From Corynebacterium massiliense DSM 45435 (GTDB taxonomy: Bacteria; Actinomycetota; Actinomycetes; Mycobacteriales; Mycobacteriaceae): a stretch of 64,000 bases of DNA. The stretch covers positions 62,001-126,000 of the forward strand of contig NZ_CP063189.1 of the NCBI RefSeq assembly GCF_028609805.1, given 5' to 3'. Under the pieces are notes generated by a model. It saw only the letters and a list, made by a program, of their open reading frames with translations, was not told where the DNA came from and did no database searches. Shown piece by piece: positions 42,569 to 52,087 of this stretch. Within the stretch, counting starts at the first letter, position 1, and every line of letters begins with the position of its first letter. The position numbers and the translations under genes were made by a program.

Positions 42569-45500
42569 TCTTCATCTCGGAGTCCTTCCACAGCCCGGAC
42601 CGGGTGATGGTCTCGTGGTCGATGTCCGCCAGCGCCGGGGCCTCGCCTTCCGAGTTGGTGCGCAGCTCGTACTTCTGCACCGCGCCCCAGTCGCGCGCCC
42701 AGTCGTGGTTGAGGTACGCCGGGATTTCGTAGGAGTAGTTCACCGCCTCGGCCGTCGACATCGCACCGCCGCCCGAATAGGACTGGAAGTCGGTGAGCGC
42801 GGACTTGGCGGCGGCATCGGGAAGTACGCGGAACTCCGGAATCTCCGTTACGCCCGCGTAGTGGTCGAACGGCCGCTGGCACGGGAACTGGAAGGCGGTC
42901 GACCAGTCGAGCAGGCCCGGGGTCTCGCCGTCGAAGCGATCGTTGAGCGGCTCGAGATTGGGCACGCGGGGCGGGGTAAACGCCATCCAGTCGCGCTCGT
43001 CCAGCGAATCGTCCTCGGCCACCAGGCGCACCGCGGTAGCCTCCTCCGGGATTTCGTCCAGCGCCACGCGCAGGTTGCGCCACTCCGGGGTGGCGCCGAC
43101 ATCGGAAAGCTCGACGCTGCCCTTGTCGGTGGCGCGGCCCGAGTCGTCGACGGTGGCGTACTGCAGCTTCAGGTCGAGGCCCTCCTGCTCGACGCCGTTG
43201 ACGTCGTGGTGGTGAATGCGGCCCGCTGCGGCGACGGACAGGACCGGTGAGTCCTCGGAGCGCTCCGGCAGGCGGTACCACTGGGTGGTCACCTTGGACG
43301 TGCCCTGCTGATCCTCGTCGTAGGACCCGAGAACCGGGACCTTGCGGTAGTCCAGGTTGAACGGCAGGTGGCGGGTGGAGCCGTTGATGCCCGCGTCGGC
43401 ATCGTCACGCACGCCGTCCGTGGCGGCGGCTTCCTTCTCCGCATCCTTCGACTCGGTGCGGTCGGCCCCCTCCTTGGCGTCGGCGTCCTGCTGGTCATCC
43501 GACGTGGAGTTGGTTTCGTTGGCGGCGTCGCCCGCGTTTCCGGAATTGCCGATGGCGCCCACCGACGGCGAATCCTGGTTTTCCGGCTCGATGGACTCCG
43601 GGATGTTGTTCGGATCGAAGCCGATGAAGTCCTCGTCCTTATCCACCAGCGAATCGGCGAGATCGCCCTTGACCGGCTCGAGGAAGGCGTCGTTGGTGTT
43701 GGTCTCCACCAGCACGTCGTTGGCCATGTTGCAGGTGTTTCCGGAAAGCGCGCGGGTGTTGCCCTTGCCCACGGAGTAGGCGTCGCCCTGGGTGACGTAC
43801 GCCTTGGCAAAGGTGGCCATGGAGAACACGACCATCAGCGCGCAGGCGATGGCGATGGGCGCGGACATAATGCCGGCCCAGCGCGACGACTTCTCGGTGG
43901 TCGCGCGGCGGAACTCCTCGTAGTTGCCGGAGTTGTGCGCCCGCTCGGCGCGGTAGCGGTGCACCAGCGACTGGATGGCGGCGACGAGCAAGATGACCAG
44001 CCCGATGGCCAGGATGACCGTGTTGGCCTCGATGGCCTTGAACTGCACCGTGCGGTCCCACCAGGGCACGCCGAAGGAGGAGACGTACCACCAGGCATTC
44101 CAGCCGGCGAAGGTGAACGCGAGCAGCAGGACCACCGCGGCGAGTGAGAACGTGCGAGCGCGCGCGGATCGGAGGGCGAGGCGGAAGAGCACCACCGCGC
44201 CCAGCGCGGCGACGGCGCCGGCGACACCCGCGTAGATGCCGAAGTGGTGGGTCCACTTCGTCGGGGTGAACAGCAGGAAGAACATCGACAGCGCGACGAT
44301 GATGAGCATGCGGCGCGTCGGGCCCACGGCGGCGCCCGCGACGCGGTTGTTGCGCACGAACGCCAAGGTGATGAGCGCGAGGCAGAACAGCATCATGAAC
44401 ATCGCAAAGCGCCGCGTCATGGAGCCGTCGACGGACTGCTCGAAAAGGGTGGCGTAGCGCGCGTATTCGGAGAACCACGGCAGCGCCGGGCCGACCTCCG
44501 AGCGCACCCGGGTGGACTCCAGCACCGCGGCGAGCGTTTGATCGCCGAAGACCGCGATGAGGATGGCGGTGCCGATGACGAGGAACGGCGCGATGAGCGC
44601 CAGCCAGCCCAGCCAGCCGCCGCCGACCGAATTCACGCGCCGGGCCATGATGCGGAACAGGTGCGGCAGGCTGACTAGGAAGACGCCGACTGCGAACAGG
44701 CCCGTCGGCCCCACGCCCAGGGTGATCGTGGCCAGGAGGGTGCCCACCGCGGCGGGGAGCAGGCGCGAATTGGCGATGGCCCGCTCAAAGCTCGCCCACG
44801 TCAGCATCACGCCGAGGGCGACCAGCGGCTCCGGGCGCACGCCGTTGTTGTACGGCAGCCAGAAGGCGAGGAACATGAGAGCGGCGGTCCAGTGGGCGAC
44901 GCGGCGCCCGTCGATGGCGGCGCCCAGCCGCGGCAGGATCTCGCGCGACAGGATGAACCAGACCATGAAGCCGGCGATGAGCGCGGGCAGGCGCATCCAC
45001 AGCGATGCCGTGGACACCTTGGTCATCAGCGCCAGCAGGTCGTAGTACGGGGAACCGAAGGGCGATTCGGGCACGCCGTACCAGCGGAAGTAGTTGGCCA
45101 TGTAGTCGGCGTGGTCGGAGACCCGCGCCATGGTCATGATGAAGCCGTCGTCGGACGTATTCGCGCCGAGGACGTGCCAGAACAGCAGGACGAGGGCGAC
45201 GACGCCGTCGAGCGGGCGGATCTGCTTCCACGTTGCCGGCATGAAGCGGTTCTGCCGGCCATCCAGCTTGTCGATGCGATACAGGCAGAACAGGCTCACC
45301 AGCGTCATCGCCAAGCCCAGCCACATGGCTGCGTACTTGGCCACGGTGGGCGAGGACGTGAACCGGGAGTTGATGTCCACGCTGACGTTGAGGCCGTCGT
45401 CGGTGAGGGCCTGGACGGTGGCAGGGTCATCGTCAAGCTCTGTGTAGACGCCGGTGACCTGCGGGCGCAGATCCTCGTCGTCCACGGTCTTGGAGTGCGA

Positions 45501-45992
45501 GCCGGCGGTGACCTCGGTTTCGTCCTCGGTGACCGACAGCGTGATGGTGTCATCGGGCGAGAGCTTTTTCACCTCGTCCTTGGTGAGGGACAGCAGCACC
45601 TCATCCAGGGACGTGATGGACAGGCCGCCGTCCTTGTCGGCGTTGACAAAGAGGCCGCGGGTCTCGGCATTTTTGGACGTGGGCGGGACAGTCCCGTAGA
45701 GGAGCGTTTGTCCATCGCGAAGATCATCGATGGCGCTGACCGGGATGGTCGCGTCGATCTCCTCGGGCGCCACCGAAATCAGTGGGGCGTTGACCGAGTT
45801 CACTGATTCGTTCTGGGGCCAGTCGAAGGAGGATTGCACCTGCTTGACGGGCAAGAACGGCGTGGCGATGAAGAGCACAAAGCCGACGATCCCCGAAAGG
45901 ATCGCCGCCCATCGCAGCCACGAGGGCGCGGTCGCGCGGGTCAGTGGACGCGAAAGGGGCTTCTTTTTCTTGGTTGCGAGACTGTCCGACAC
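42546..45992 (-). CDS. emb: Arabinosyltransferase Emb (GT-C)
   Basis: The protein has 1148 residues and is an integral membrane GT-C enzyme that adds arabinofuranose from decaprenyl-phosphoryl-arabinose to arabinan. A signal/membrane helix is near residue 30, followed by a large extracytoplasmic loop. The catalytic acidic pair sits in ANTSDDGF near 280, the proline-type motif TPTKWTHHFG near 582, and about 13 helices are predicted in all. The C-terminal 350 residues form a carbohydrate-binding domain. Corynebacteria have one Emb where mycobacteria have three. It is the likely target of ethambutol. The GTG start lies 7 nt after a TACACT -10 box (complement of 46000-46005). Confidence 0.95.
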   Translation of the reverse strand: MSDSLATKKKKPLSRPLTRATAPSWLRWAAILSGIVGFVLFIATPFLPVKQVQSSFDWPQNESVNSVNAPLISVAPEEIDATIPVSAIDDLRDGQTLLYGTVPPTSKNAETRGLFVNADKDGGLSITSLDEVLLSLTKDEVKKLSPDDTITLSVTEDETEVTAGSHSKTVDDEDLRPQVTGVYTELDDDPATVQALTDDGLNVSVDINSRFTSSPTVAKYAAMWLGLAMTLVSLFCLYRIDKLDGRQNRFMPATWKQIRPLDGVVALVLLFWHVLGANTSDDGFIMTMARVSDHADYMANYFRWYGVPESPFGSPYYDLLALMTKVSTASLWMRLPALIAGFMVWFILSREILPRLGAAIDGRRVAHWTAALMFLAFWLPYNNGVRPEPLVALGVMLTWASFERAIANSRLLPAAVGTLLATITLGVGPTGLFAVGVFLVSLPHLFRIMARRVNSVGGGWLGWLALIAPFLVIGTAILIAVFGDQTLAAVLESTRVRSEVGPALPWFSEYARYATLFEQSVDGSMTRRFAMFMMLFCLALITLAFVRNNRVAGAAVGPTRRMLIIVALSMFFLLFTPTKWTHHFGIYAGVAGAVAALGAVVLFRLALRSARARTFSLAAVVLLLAFTFAGWNAWWYVSSFGVPWWDRTVQFKAIEANTVILAIGLVILLVAAIQSLVHRYRAERAHNSGNYEEFRRATTEKSSRWAGIMSAPIAIACALMVVFSMATFAKAYVTQGDAYSVGKGNTRALSGNTCNMANDVLVETNTNDAFLEPVKGDLADSLVDKDEDFIGFDPNNIPESIEPENQDSPSVGAIGNSGNAGDAANETNSTSDDQQDADAKEGADRTESKDAEKEAAATDGVRDDADAGINGSTRHLPFNLDYRKVPVLGSYDEDQQGTSKVTTQWYRLPERSEDSPVLSVAAAGRIHHHDVNGVEQEGLDLKLQYATVDDSGRATDKGSVELSDVGATPEWRNLRVALDEIPEEATAVRLVAEDDSLDERDWMAFTPPRVPNLEPLNDRFDGETPGLLDWSTAFQFPCQRPFDHYAGVTEIPEFRVLPDAAAKSALTDFQSYSGGGAMSTAEAVNYSYEIPAYLNHDWARDWGAVQKYELRTNSEGEAPALADIDHETITRSGLWKDSEMKIKPEGEK

Positions 45993-46107
45993 GGCGATTA
46001 GTGTACGACACCCAGCGGGTGAACTTGAACGGCCACATGCCCGGGTTGGGTGGGCGGAGTTATCTGTGGCGTTGCGTCTGTCTGTGCTGGTTTGTAACGA
46101 AACGAAT

Positions 46108-46173
46108 ACGTGTTCGAGGTGGGGGTTGACGTATCGGGTGGTGTGGGTATGGTGGGTGGTGTGTAGAACACGT
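46108..46173. repeat. Inverted repeat flanking the HNH element promoter
   Basis: ACGTGTTC (46108-46115) and its complement GAACACGT (46166-46173) bracket the promoter of the following HNH gene, and GAATAC recurs in direct orientation next to each. It may be a regulator-binding site or a mark of the element's end. Confidence 0.45.
46126..46153 (+). promoter_or_regulatory. Sigma-A promoter of the second HNH gene
   Basis: TTGACG (46126-46131) and TATGGT (46148-46153) are spaced by 16 bp, a good housekeeping promoter. Transcription would begin near 46160, giving a leader of about 40 nt to the start at 46203. Confidence 0.6.
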
Positions 46174-46202
46174 TAGCGAATACTTTTCGGGGGAGGGGCC
46201 CA

Positions 46203-47510
46203 ATGGGTCCGTATTACACGGTGTCCACACCAGGAAACGACATAGCCACAACCGCGACACAACTACGCCAGTTCGAATACTTCATGCACCGTGAGTGCTT
46301 GCCGGAACCAGACGATGATTTCGATCTGGCCTGCACCCGCCTGGCCGGGTTGACAGGAAAATCACCAACCCGGGTGGCCAATTTCTTCATGGCACTGTTC
46401 CGCTTGGATGAGTAACCTGGCCTACGGGAGGTGCACGAGCGGTTGTTCCACCTGGATTTCTCCCGACTGATCGTCATCGACCAGGTATTGTGCAAGCTCG
46501 GTACTCCAGATGAGGAAGCACTAGCGCGTATCGATGCCGCCCTAGTCAAGTACCTCACCCCAACCCGGGCGGGCCAAGTATTGCCGTCGGTGCGCAACTT
46601 ACGCCGCAAACTCAACGCCTTAGTCGCTGCCGAAGATCCAGAACTTGCCGACGCAGTAAGCACAGAGGCAGAACAGGCCGCTGAGAAACGCCGGAAGCGC
46701 AAAGGCCGGTATGACTGGTCCAGCCTTCCCGGCGGGGTGGGGTGCATCAGTGTTGAATACGACACGGAGACTGCCGCCCAGATCAATGGGGTGATCCGCC
46801 GGGTTGCCGACGAGTACGGGGTCAGCGCTTCGGAAGCGTTCGCGATGTTAGTGCTGACTGATATCAACCGGGATGTGGATGTGACACTGAATGTCTTTCA
46901 GGCGGCTGATCTTTTACATGCGCCGGTGTTTATCGAAGGTACTGGCTGGACCGACGCCGAAACAGGTGCCGAGCTTGCCGGGAAAGCATCCCGGCGTAAA
47001 GACATGAACGCGGCCGCCTGGATGGAAAGCACAAACTACGTCACGCCGGACAGGTTGAAGGCGTATCTCAACGGCAGGGATGGTACCTGCCGGTATCCGG
47101 GGTGTTGCCTGCCGGCGTATCGGTGTCAGAAGGATCATTGTGTGGATTTTGCGGACGGTGGGCCGACGGCGGCGTGGAATCTGGTGAATCTGTGCCAGCA
47201 TCATCACAACATCAAAACCGACAAACGCGCCCGCTACATCCTCGACCCAGCCACAGGGGATGTGGTGTGGCTATTTACCGACGGCACCTGGCGGACCACC
47301 ACCGCCACTGGCCCGCTAGCACCAGAGACCTGCAACTGGCTACAAACCGTCGACCAAGCCATTGCCGCCCGCCGGGCCAACGCCCGCGAACGCGCCCTCA
47401 ACACCAACCCAAAACCCGACACCCCCGACACCGAACCAACTAACTCCAACACCCACACCGACCACGACACCGAACCCGACCACGACTACGAAGAGGAACC
47501 GCCGTACTAG
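46203..47510 (+). pseudogene. HNH endonuclease gene (DUF222 type) with in-frame TAA
   Basis: One reading frame of 435 codons is interrupted only by TAA at 46413-46415, after codon 70. The sense sequence on both sides joins smoothly (FRLDE, then PGLREVHERLFHLDFSR), so a single nonsense change has split it. A GTG at 46431 could restart translation and give 359 residues, which still contain the complete HNH site: CRYPGCCLPAYRCQKDHCVDFADGG near the end and the LVNLCQHHHN segment. The C-terminus is a low-complexity Thr/Asn/Pro-rich tail. It sits between aftA and emb on the opposite strand, where I expect no gene. It may be inactive, or re-initiation may give a truncated active form. Confidence 0.8.
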
Positions 47511-49411
47511 TTACGCACCGCCACCACAAACGGACCGACCTGCTCAACAGACCACTCGGAACCATCGAACACCATCGGATTGAAGAAAATGGCCCGATAC
47601 CGGACATTCGGCTGGTTGGGGTAAATGTCCTCCGCGAGGTGCAGCTTGAAGCCGTCCTTGGCCGGCTTATCCTTATCGCCACGGAAGACCATGACGTCGG
47701 GGGAGCGCCATGGACAGTCATCGACACGCGCAGCGAAGTCGGACGCCGAGTCATCCCAGGACGCCTTCGACCACTCTTCCATCGTGTCGTTGCGGGTGTT
47801 GAACTCGCCGAGCGGATTCGCGTAGTGCGAGGTAAACGCGTTGAAACCGTAGTAAGGAGTAAACGCCATGAGCGCCTTTTCGTCGGTCATGACGACGGTA
47901 TCGGCCGGATCGCGGCCCTCGTCGCGCACCAGCTTTTCGATGTCGGCGTAGTAGTGCGACGAGTCGCCCGCGAACTGGTCAGCGCGCTCGCCGTAACCGT
48001 CGGTATCGGAGTACGCGTGATCGATGGCGGTCTCGTTTTCCGCCGGGATCTGTTGCGCGTAGAACACGCCTGCCAAAAGCGCGATGGACACCACGGCGAC
48101 GGACACCTTCCGGCCCAGCGCGGGGCTCCATGAGTCCGGGTACAAGTGGCGCACGCCATGGCGGCGCACCCAGTCGACGGCGAAGATGCCGGCGGTGGCG
48201 AGCATGACCACGACGAGGATTTCGAGGCGGAAACCGAGCAGGGTGGAACCGGCGAGGGTGGCCAGCATCGAGCCGATAATCCACAGGTAGATACCCGCCA
48301 GGCCCCACAGCAGCGCGTTGGTCTCCCGGTCGCGGCGCCGGGTAATGAGGTAGACGAACCCGACGAGGCAGAGCAGCCCGATGATGGACGGCGCGATAAA
48401 CGGCACCGGCAGCTGCGTGCCTTCCTTGGGCAGGTAGTGCTGCGCGGTCGACTGCAGCGGCTCCGTGTGATGCAGCACCGCCCACAGGTATGGTGCCCAG
48501 CTGACCAGGGCGATGGCGATCGCGCCGATGCCGGTCACCGCCAGCTTGACGATGGGCCGCACGCTCCGTTCCTTCACCGCCCACACGAGCGCGAGGAGGC
48601 TGACCACTGCGAGGGCGATGACGGCGGTGAACAGGGTGTAGAAGCTAGCGGACGCGCCGAGGTAGATAGCCAGCCCCGCGACCGATACCCACGAGTGGGG
48701 AGTGCGCGAGTCGAAGGCGTGCGCGGCCATCACGCATGCGGCCGGCGCGCCCATGGCGATGACGGCGGAGTACGGCTCTTCGGCGGCGCCGGTGGCCAGG
48801 GTAACGGCGGTGGTCGTGAGCGCGATTCCCGTGGCGAGCGGCAGCGACCCGGTCAAGCGCTGCCAGACGGGGACGAGGACGCAGCCGGCCATCGCCAGTG
48901 ACATCAGCGCCCACGGCTGATAGACCTCCCAGCCGGGGATGCCCAGCACGTTGGCCAGGCGGCCGCCGAGCCAGAACCACCCCATGGGATAGAAGGTGGG
49001 GAGATCCGCGTAGTTCATGTCCGCGTGGGAGGCGGTCTCCGTCATGCGGGTGAGGAACTGGGTGCGAAAGACCTGGTCGACCTGGACCCCGTCGAGCCAC
49101 AGGCGGGTCGCGGAGAGCGGGAGACCGAGGGAGGCCAAGGTGAGTAGCGCGGGGGAGAGGTAGCTCACCATGTGAGTCAGCCACGAGTTTCGCCGCACAA
49201 GGAGCGCCCCCGTTACCGCGAGGGTGAGGATGATGCCCACGGTGGCCAACGCACGGGTGACCATAGACGTGTTAAACGCCGGGAGGGAGACCATCTTGAA
49301 GGCCTTCCACCCGGCGAGGGTGATCACCGCGGCTGCCAGCGCAACGCCGGGGATTGCCCAGAGCGTTGCGTTGCGATGTGCTGGTGAGGCGGATGCAGTG
49401 GACGAAGTCAT
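47507..49411 (-). CDS. aftA: Arabinofuranosyltransferase AftA (GT85)
   Basis: AftA (634 residues) primes arabinan synthesis by adding the first arabinofuranose residues to galactan. It has about 11-13 membrane helices (residues 1-440) and a C-terminal extracytoplasmic domain. Family-typical segments include MNYADLPTFYPMGWFWLGGR near residue 135 and SWAPYLWAVLHH near 305. An ATG at 49411 is used; a GTG two codons upstream is equally possible. It lies 20 nt from dprE2 in the same direction. It shares CTAG (47507-47510) with the convergent HNH gene. Confidence 0.93.
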   Translation of the reverse strand: MTSSTASASPAHRNATLWAIPGVALAAAVITLAGWKAFKMVSLPAFNTSMVTRALATVGIILTLAVTGALLVRRNSWLTHMVSYLSPALLTLASLGLPLSATRLWLDGVQVDQVFRTQFLTRMTETASHADMNYADLPTFYPMGWFWLGGRLANVLGIPGWEVYQPWALMSLAMAGCVLVPVWQRLTGSLPLATGIALTTTAVTLATGAAEEPYSAVIAMGAPAACVMAAHAFDSRTPHSWVSVAGLAIYLGASASFYTLFTAVIALAVVSLLALVWAVKERSVRPIVKLAVTGIGAIAIALVSWAPYLWAVLHHTEPLQSTAQHYLPKEGTQLPVPFIAPSIIGLLCLVGFVYLITRRRDRETNALLWGLAGIYLWIIGSMLATLAGSTLLGFRLEILVVVMLATAGIFAVDWVRRHGVRHLYPDSWSPALGRKVSVAVVSIALLAGVFYAQQIPAENETAIDHAYSDTDGYGERADQFAGDSSHYYADIEKLVRDEGRDPADTVVMTDEKALMAFTPYYGFNAFTSHYANPLGEFNTRNDTMEEWSKASWDDSASDFAARVDDCPWRSPDVMVFRGDKDKPAKDGFKLHLAEDIYPNQPNVRYRAIFFNPMVFDGSEWSVEQVGPFVVAVRN

Positions 49412-49431
49412 GCCCACTAGTTTCGCATACG

Positions 49432-50190
49432 TTAGAACGGCAGTCGGCGGAAGATAGTCTGCGGGATGAACTTGAATCCCAGCGAGACGTACTTGAACAG
49501 CGGGTGGACGAAGATTGACTCCTTGCCGTCGAGGATGGCATCGACAGTCGCGGTGGCGACGTCGTCCACGCCGACGGTGAGTGGGGCCTCGCCGGCCTCC
49601 GCGCTCATCTTGGTGCGCACCTGGCCCGGGCGCACGACGAGCACCTTCGCACCGGAGCCGCGCAGGGCCTCATTCAGGTTGGTGTAGAAGCCGTCGACGC
49701 CGGCCTTGGACGCGCCGTACACGAAGTTGGAGCGGCGCACGCGCATGCCCGCCACCGAGCTCAGCGCGACGATGGTGCCGTGGCCCTGGTTCTTAAAGCG
49801 CTGGCCCAGCAGGACACCGAGGGAGACCGGGGCGGTGTAGTTCACCTGCGCGGACGCGACGGCCTTGTCGTGGTTTTGCCACAGCTCCTCCTGGTCGCCC
49901 AGGGTGCCGAAGGCGACGATGGCGACGTCGACATCGCCACGCGCAAAAGCCTTGTCGATGACCGCCGGGTGCGAGTCGAAGTCCGTCGCGTCGAAGTCGA
50001 CGACCTCGACCTCGGCGCCGCGGGATGCGAGCTGGGCGCGGGCGCCATCGATACGCGGGGAGTCCGCGCGGGCGGCGAGGGTGACCTTGGCGGGGCCGCG
50101 GTCTAAGAACTTCTCAACGATGCCCAGTCCGATTTCGCTGGTGCCGCCGAGGAGCAGGATGTGCTGTGCTTGGCCTACTGCGTTCAGCAT
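49432..50190 (-). CDS. dprE2: Decaprenylphosphoryl-D-2-keto-erythropentose reductase
   Basis: DprE2 (252 residues) is an SDR that reduces the keto intermediate to decaprenyl-phosphoryl-arabinose, completing epimerisation by DprE1. The NAD motif GGTSEIGLGI is near residue 15 and the active-site YGASKAGVDGF near 158. An ATG start at 50190 follows dprE1 by 22 nt. It belongs to the dprE1-dprE2-aftA unit on the minus strand. Confidence 0.95.
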   Translation of the reverse strand: MLNAVGQAQHILLLGGTSEIGLGIVEKFLDRGPAKVTLAARADSPRIDGARAQLASRGAEVEVVDFDATDFDSHPAVIDKAFARGDVDVAIVAFGTLGDQEELWQNHDKAVASAQVNYTAPVSLGVLLGQRFKNQGHGTIVALSSVAGMRVRRSNFVYGASKAGVDGFYTNLNEALRGSGAKVLVVRPGQVRTKMSAEAGEAPLTVGVDDVATATVDAILDGKESIFVHPLFKYVSLGFKFIPQTIFRRLPF

Positions 50191-50212
50191 GTGGTGGGGT
50201 GACCTTTCTTAT

Positions 50213-51628
50213 CTAGTGCAGTTCGAGACGGCGGGACATGTCGGAGGCGAAGACGCCGGTCGGGTCGATCTCGTTGCGCAGCTTCAGCCAGTCGCCGAGA
50301 CCCGGGTACATCTGGTGGAACTTCTCGGCGGAGGTGCGCGATTCCTTGGCCAGGTACAGGCGGCCGCCGAACTCCATGACGCGGTCGTCGATCTCGTCGA
50401 GGAACTCGCCCAGGCCCGGGCGGATCGGGAAGTCGACGCAGACGTTCCAGCCCTTCATCGGGTAGGACAGCGGAGCACGGTTGCCCTCGCCGAAGAGCTT
50501 GAACACGTTGAGCGCGGAGTAGTGGCCGGAGCGCTGCATGTCCTTGATGATGTCCTTGAACGGCTCGACCGCCTCGGTGGGCACGACGAACTGGTACTGC
50601 AAAAAGCCCTTGGAGCCGTAGCCGCGGTTCCACTCGCCGATGAGATCGAGCGGCTGGTAGAACTGCGTGAGGTTCAGGATCTGGTTCCGCGCCGGCGCGC
50701 CCTTCATGTAGTAGGCCTGGCCCACCGCGGACAGGGTCAGTTTGTTCATGGTCCAGGACGGGAAGATGTCCGGCACCGTCATCAGCTGCGGGGCGTTGAA
50801 CTTCAGCGGGTCCTTAGCCAGCTTCGGCGCGTGCTCCTTGAGCTGATCCAGCGTGGCCAGCGAGCCGCGCGAGATGGTGGAGCGGCCGAGCTTCGGCTCC
50901 GGGGAGATGACGTCGAACCACGCGGAAGAGTACGTGTAGTTCTTCTCCGAGCCGTCCGAGTGGGCGGCGATGGTCTCGTCCAGGTTGTTGGTGCGGTCGG
51001 TGTCCGCGATGAAGTAGGCGGTCTCCGTCTTGGTCATGCGGATGGTCGCCTGCAGGATGATGCCGGTCAGACCCATGCCACCGACGGTGGCCCAGAAGAG
51101 GTCGCCGTGCGGATCGTCGGCGGAGCCTTCGGGGCGGAGGGTGAGCACGCGGCCATCGGCAACCAGCAGCTGCATTTCGGTGACGTGGTCGCCGAAGGAG
51201 CCGGCGGAGTGGTGGTTCTTGCCGTGGATGTCCGGGCCGATGGCGCCGCCGATGGTGACCTGGCGGGTGCCCGGGAGGACCGGAACCCACAGGCCGAACG
51301 GCAGGGCCGCCTTCATGAGCTGATCCAGGGTCACGCCGCCATCCACCACGACGAGGGCGGAGTCCGGGTCGATGGAGTGGATCTTGTTGAACGGCTGCAT
51401 GTCGATGACCAGGCCGCCGCCGTTCTGAGCCGGGTCACCGTAGGAGCGGCCCATGCCGCGGGCGATGACGCCGCGGCGCAGGTGCTCCGGCTTGTCGGAG
51501 TTGTCATCAGCCACCTGTGCGACGGCGGCCTTGATTTCTTCAACGTCTTGGGTCGCCAGCACATGGGCGGTCGAGGGGGCCGTGCGGCCCCAGCCGTGCA
51601 GGGACTGTGCAGAGGTGTGTAGTTCCAT
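50213..51628 (-). CDS. dprE1: Decaprenylphosphoryl-beta-D-ribose oxidase
   Basis: DprE1 (471 residues) is the FAD-linked oxidase that starts the ribose-to-arabinose epimerisation. It contains the FAD-binding [15 protein letters not shown] near residue 55 and [20 protein letters not shown] near 115. The segment [10 protein letters not shown] carries a Cys that corresponds, as I remember it, to Cys387 of M. tuberculosis DprE1, the target of benzothiazinone inhibitors. GGAGAG lies 6 nt before the ATG. Length agrees with corynebacterial homologues. It starts the dprE1-dprE2-aftA unit. Confidence 0.95.
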   Translation of the reverse strand: MELHTSAQSLHGWGRTAPSTAHVLATQDVEEIKAAVAQVADDNSDKPEHLRRGVIARGMGRSYGDPAQNGGGLVIDMQPFNKIHSIDPDSALVVVDGGVTLDQLMKAALPFGLWVPVLPGTRQVTIGGAIGPDIHGKNHHSAGSFGDHVTEMQLLVADGRVLTLRPEGSADDPHGDLFWATVGGMGLTGIILQATIRMTKTETAYFIADTDRTNNLDETIAAHSDGSEKNYTYSSAWFDVISPEPKLGRSTISRGSLATLDQLKEHAPKLAKDPLKFNAPQLMTVPDIFPSWTMNKLTLSAVGQAYYMKGAPARNQILNLTQFYQPLDLIGEWNRGYGSKGFLQYQFVVPTEAVEPFKDIIKDMQRSGHYSALNVFKLFGEGNRAPLSYPMKGWNVCVDFPIRPGLGEFLDEIDDRVMEFGGRLYLAKESRTSAEKFHQMYPGLGDWLKLRNEIDPTGVFASDMSRRLELH

Positions 51629-51745
51629 CACTAACTCTCCGGTCGACGAGATTCTTCGGCACTTAAGCCTACTCAGGAAACACATCAACCATAAGTTGGA
51701 AGCAGGCGTGGCGGCAGCGGAATCGCTGTGTGTTTGCTTACCCGT

Positions 51746-52033
51746 TTAATAGAGGTCCATGATGTCCCGAATTTCTTCCGGCAGCTCCTCCTGCGTCGTG
51801 ATGGTGGGCTTGCCCGCCGCGGCGTATTCGCGCAGTATGCGGTAAACCTCGCCGCGGGAGGCGGAGTCCAGCATGGGAATCTCCTCTGCCATCAGCCGCG
51901 TCATGAAATCGTTGAGCGGGAGTTCGGTTTGTTGCGCGGCGATGAACGTCCCGTGCCGCTTGTCGTTGTCGGTGCGTTCGTCCTGGGCCGCCTGCTGGGC
52001 CGGGGTCATGTGCTCGTGCTCGCCGGAATACAT
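51746..52033 (-). CDS. Small hypothetical protein
   Basis: The protein has 95 residues, is acidic and predicted mostly helical, with an N-terminal His/Glu-rich segment and a C-terminal EELPEEIRDIMDLY. No family is recognised. A TAGGCT box ends 7 nt before the ATG, supporting a leaderless real gene. It stands alone between dprE1 (117 bp downstream) and the divergent pRiA4b-like gene (54 bp). Confidence 0.62.
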   Translation of the reverse strand: MYSGEHEHMTPAQQAAQDERTDNDKRHGTFIAAQQTELPLNDFMTRLMAEEIPMLDSASRGEVYRILREYAAAGKPTITTQEELPEEIRDIMDLY

Positions 52034-52087
52034 GGTGGAAAGCCTATGTGGCGGAGAAAAATCGCGTTAATCGCTACCCTGGGCGCC

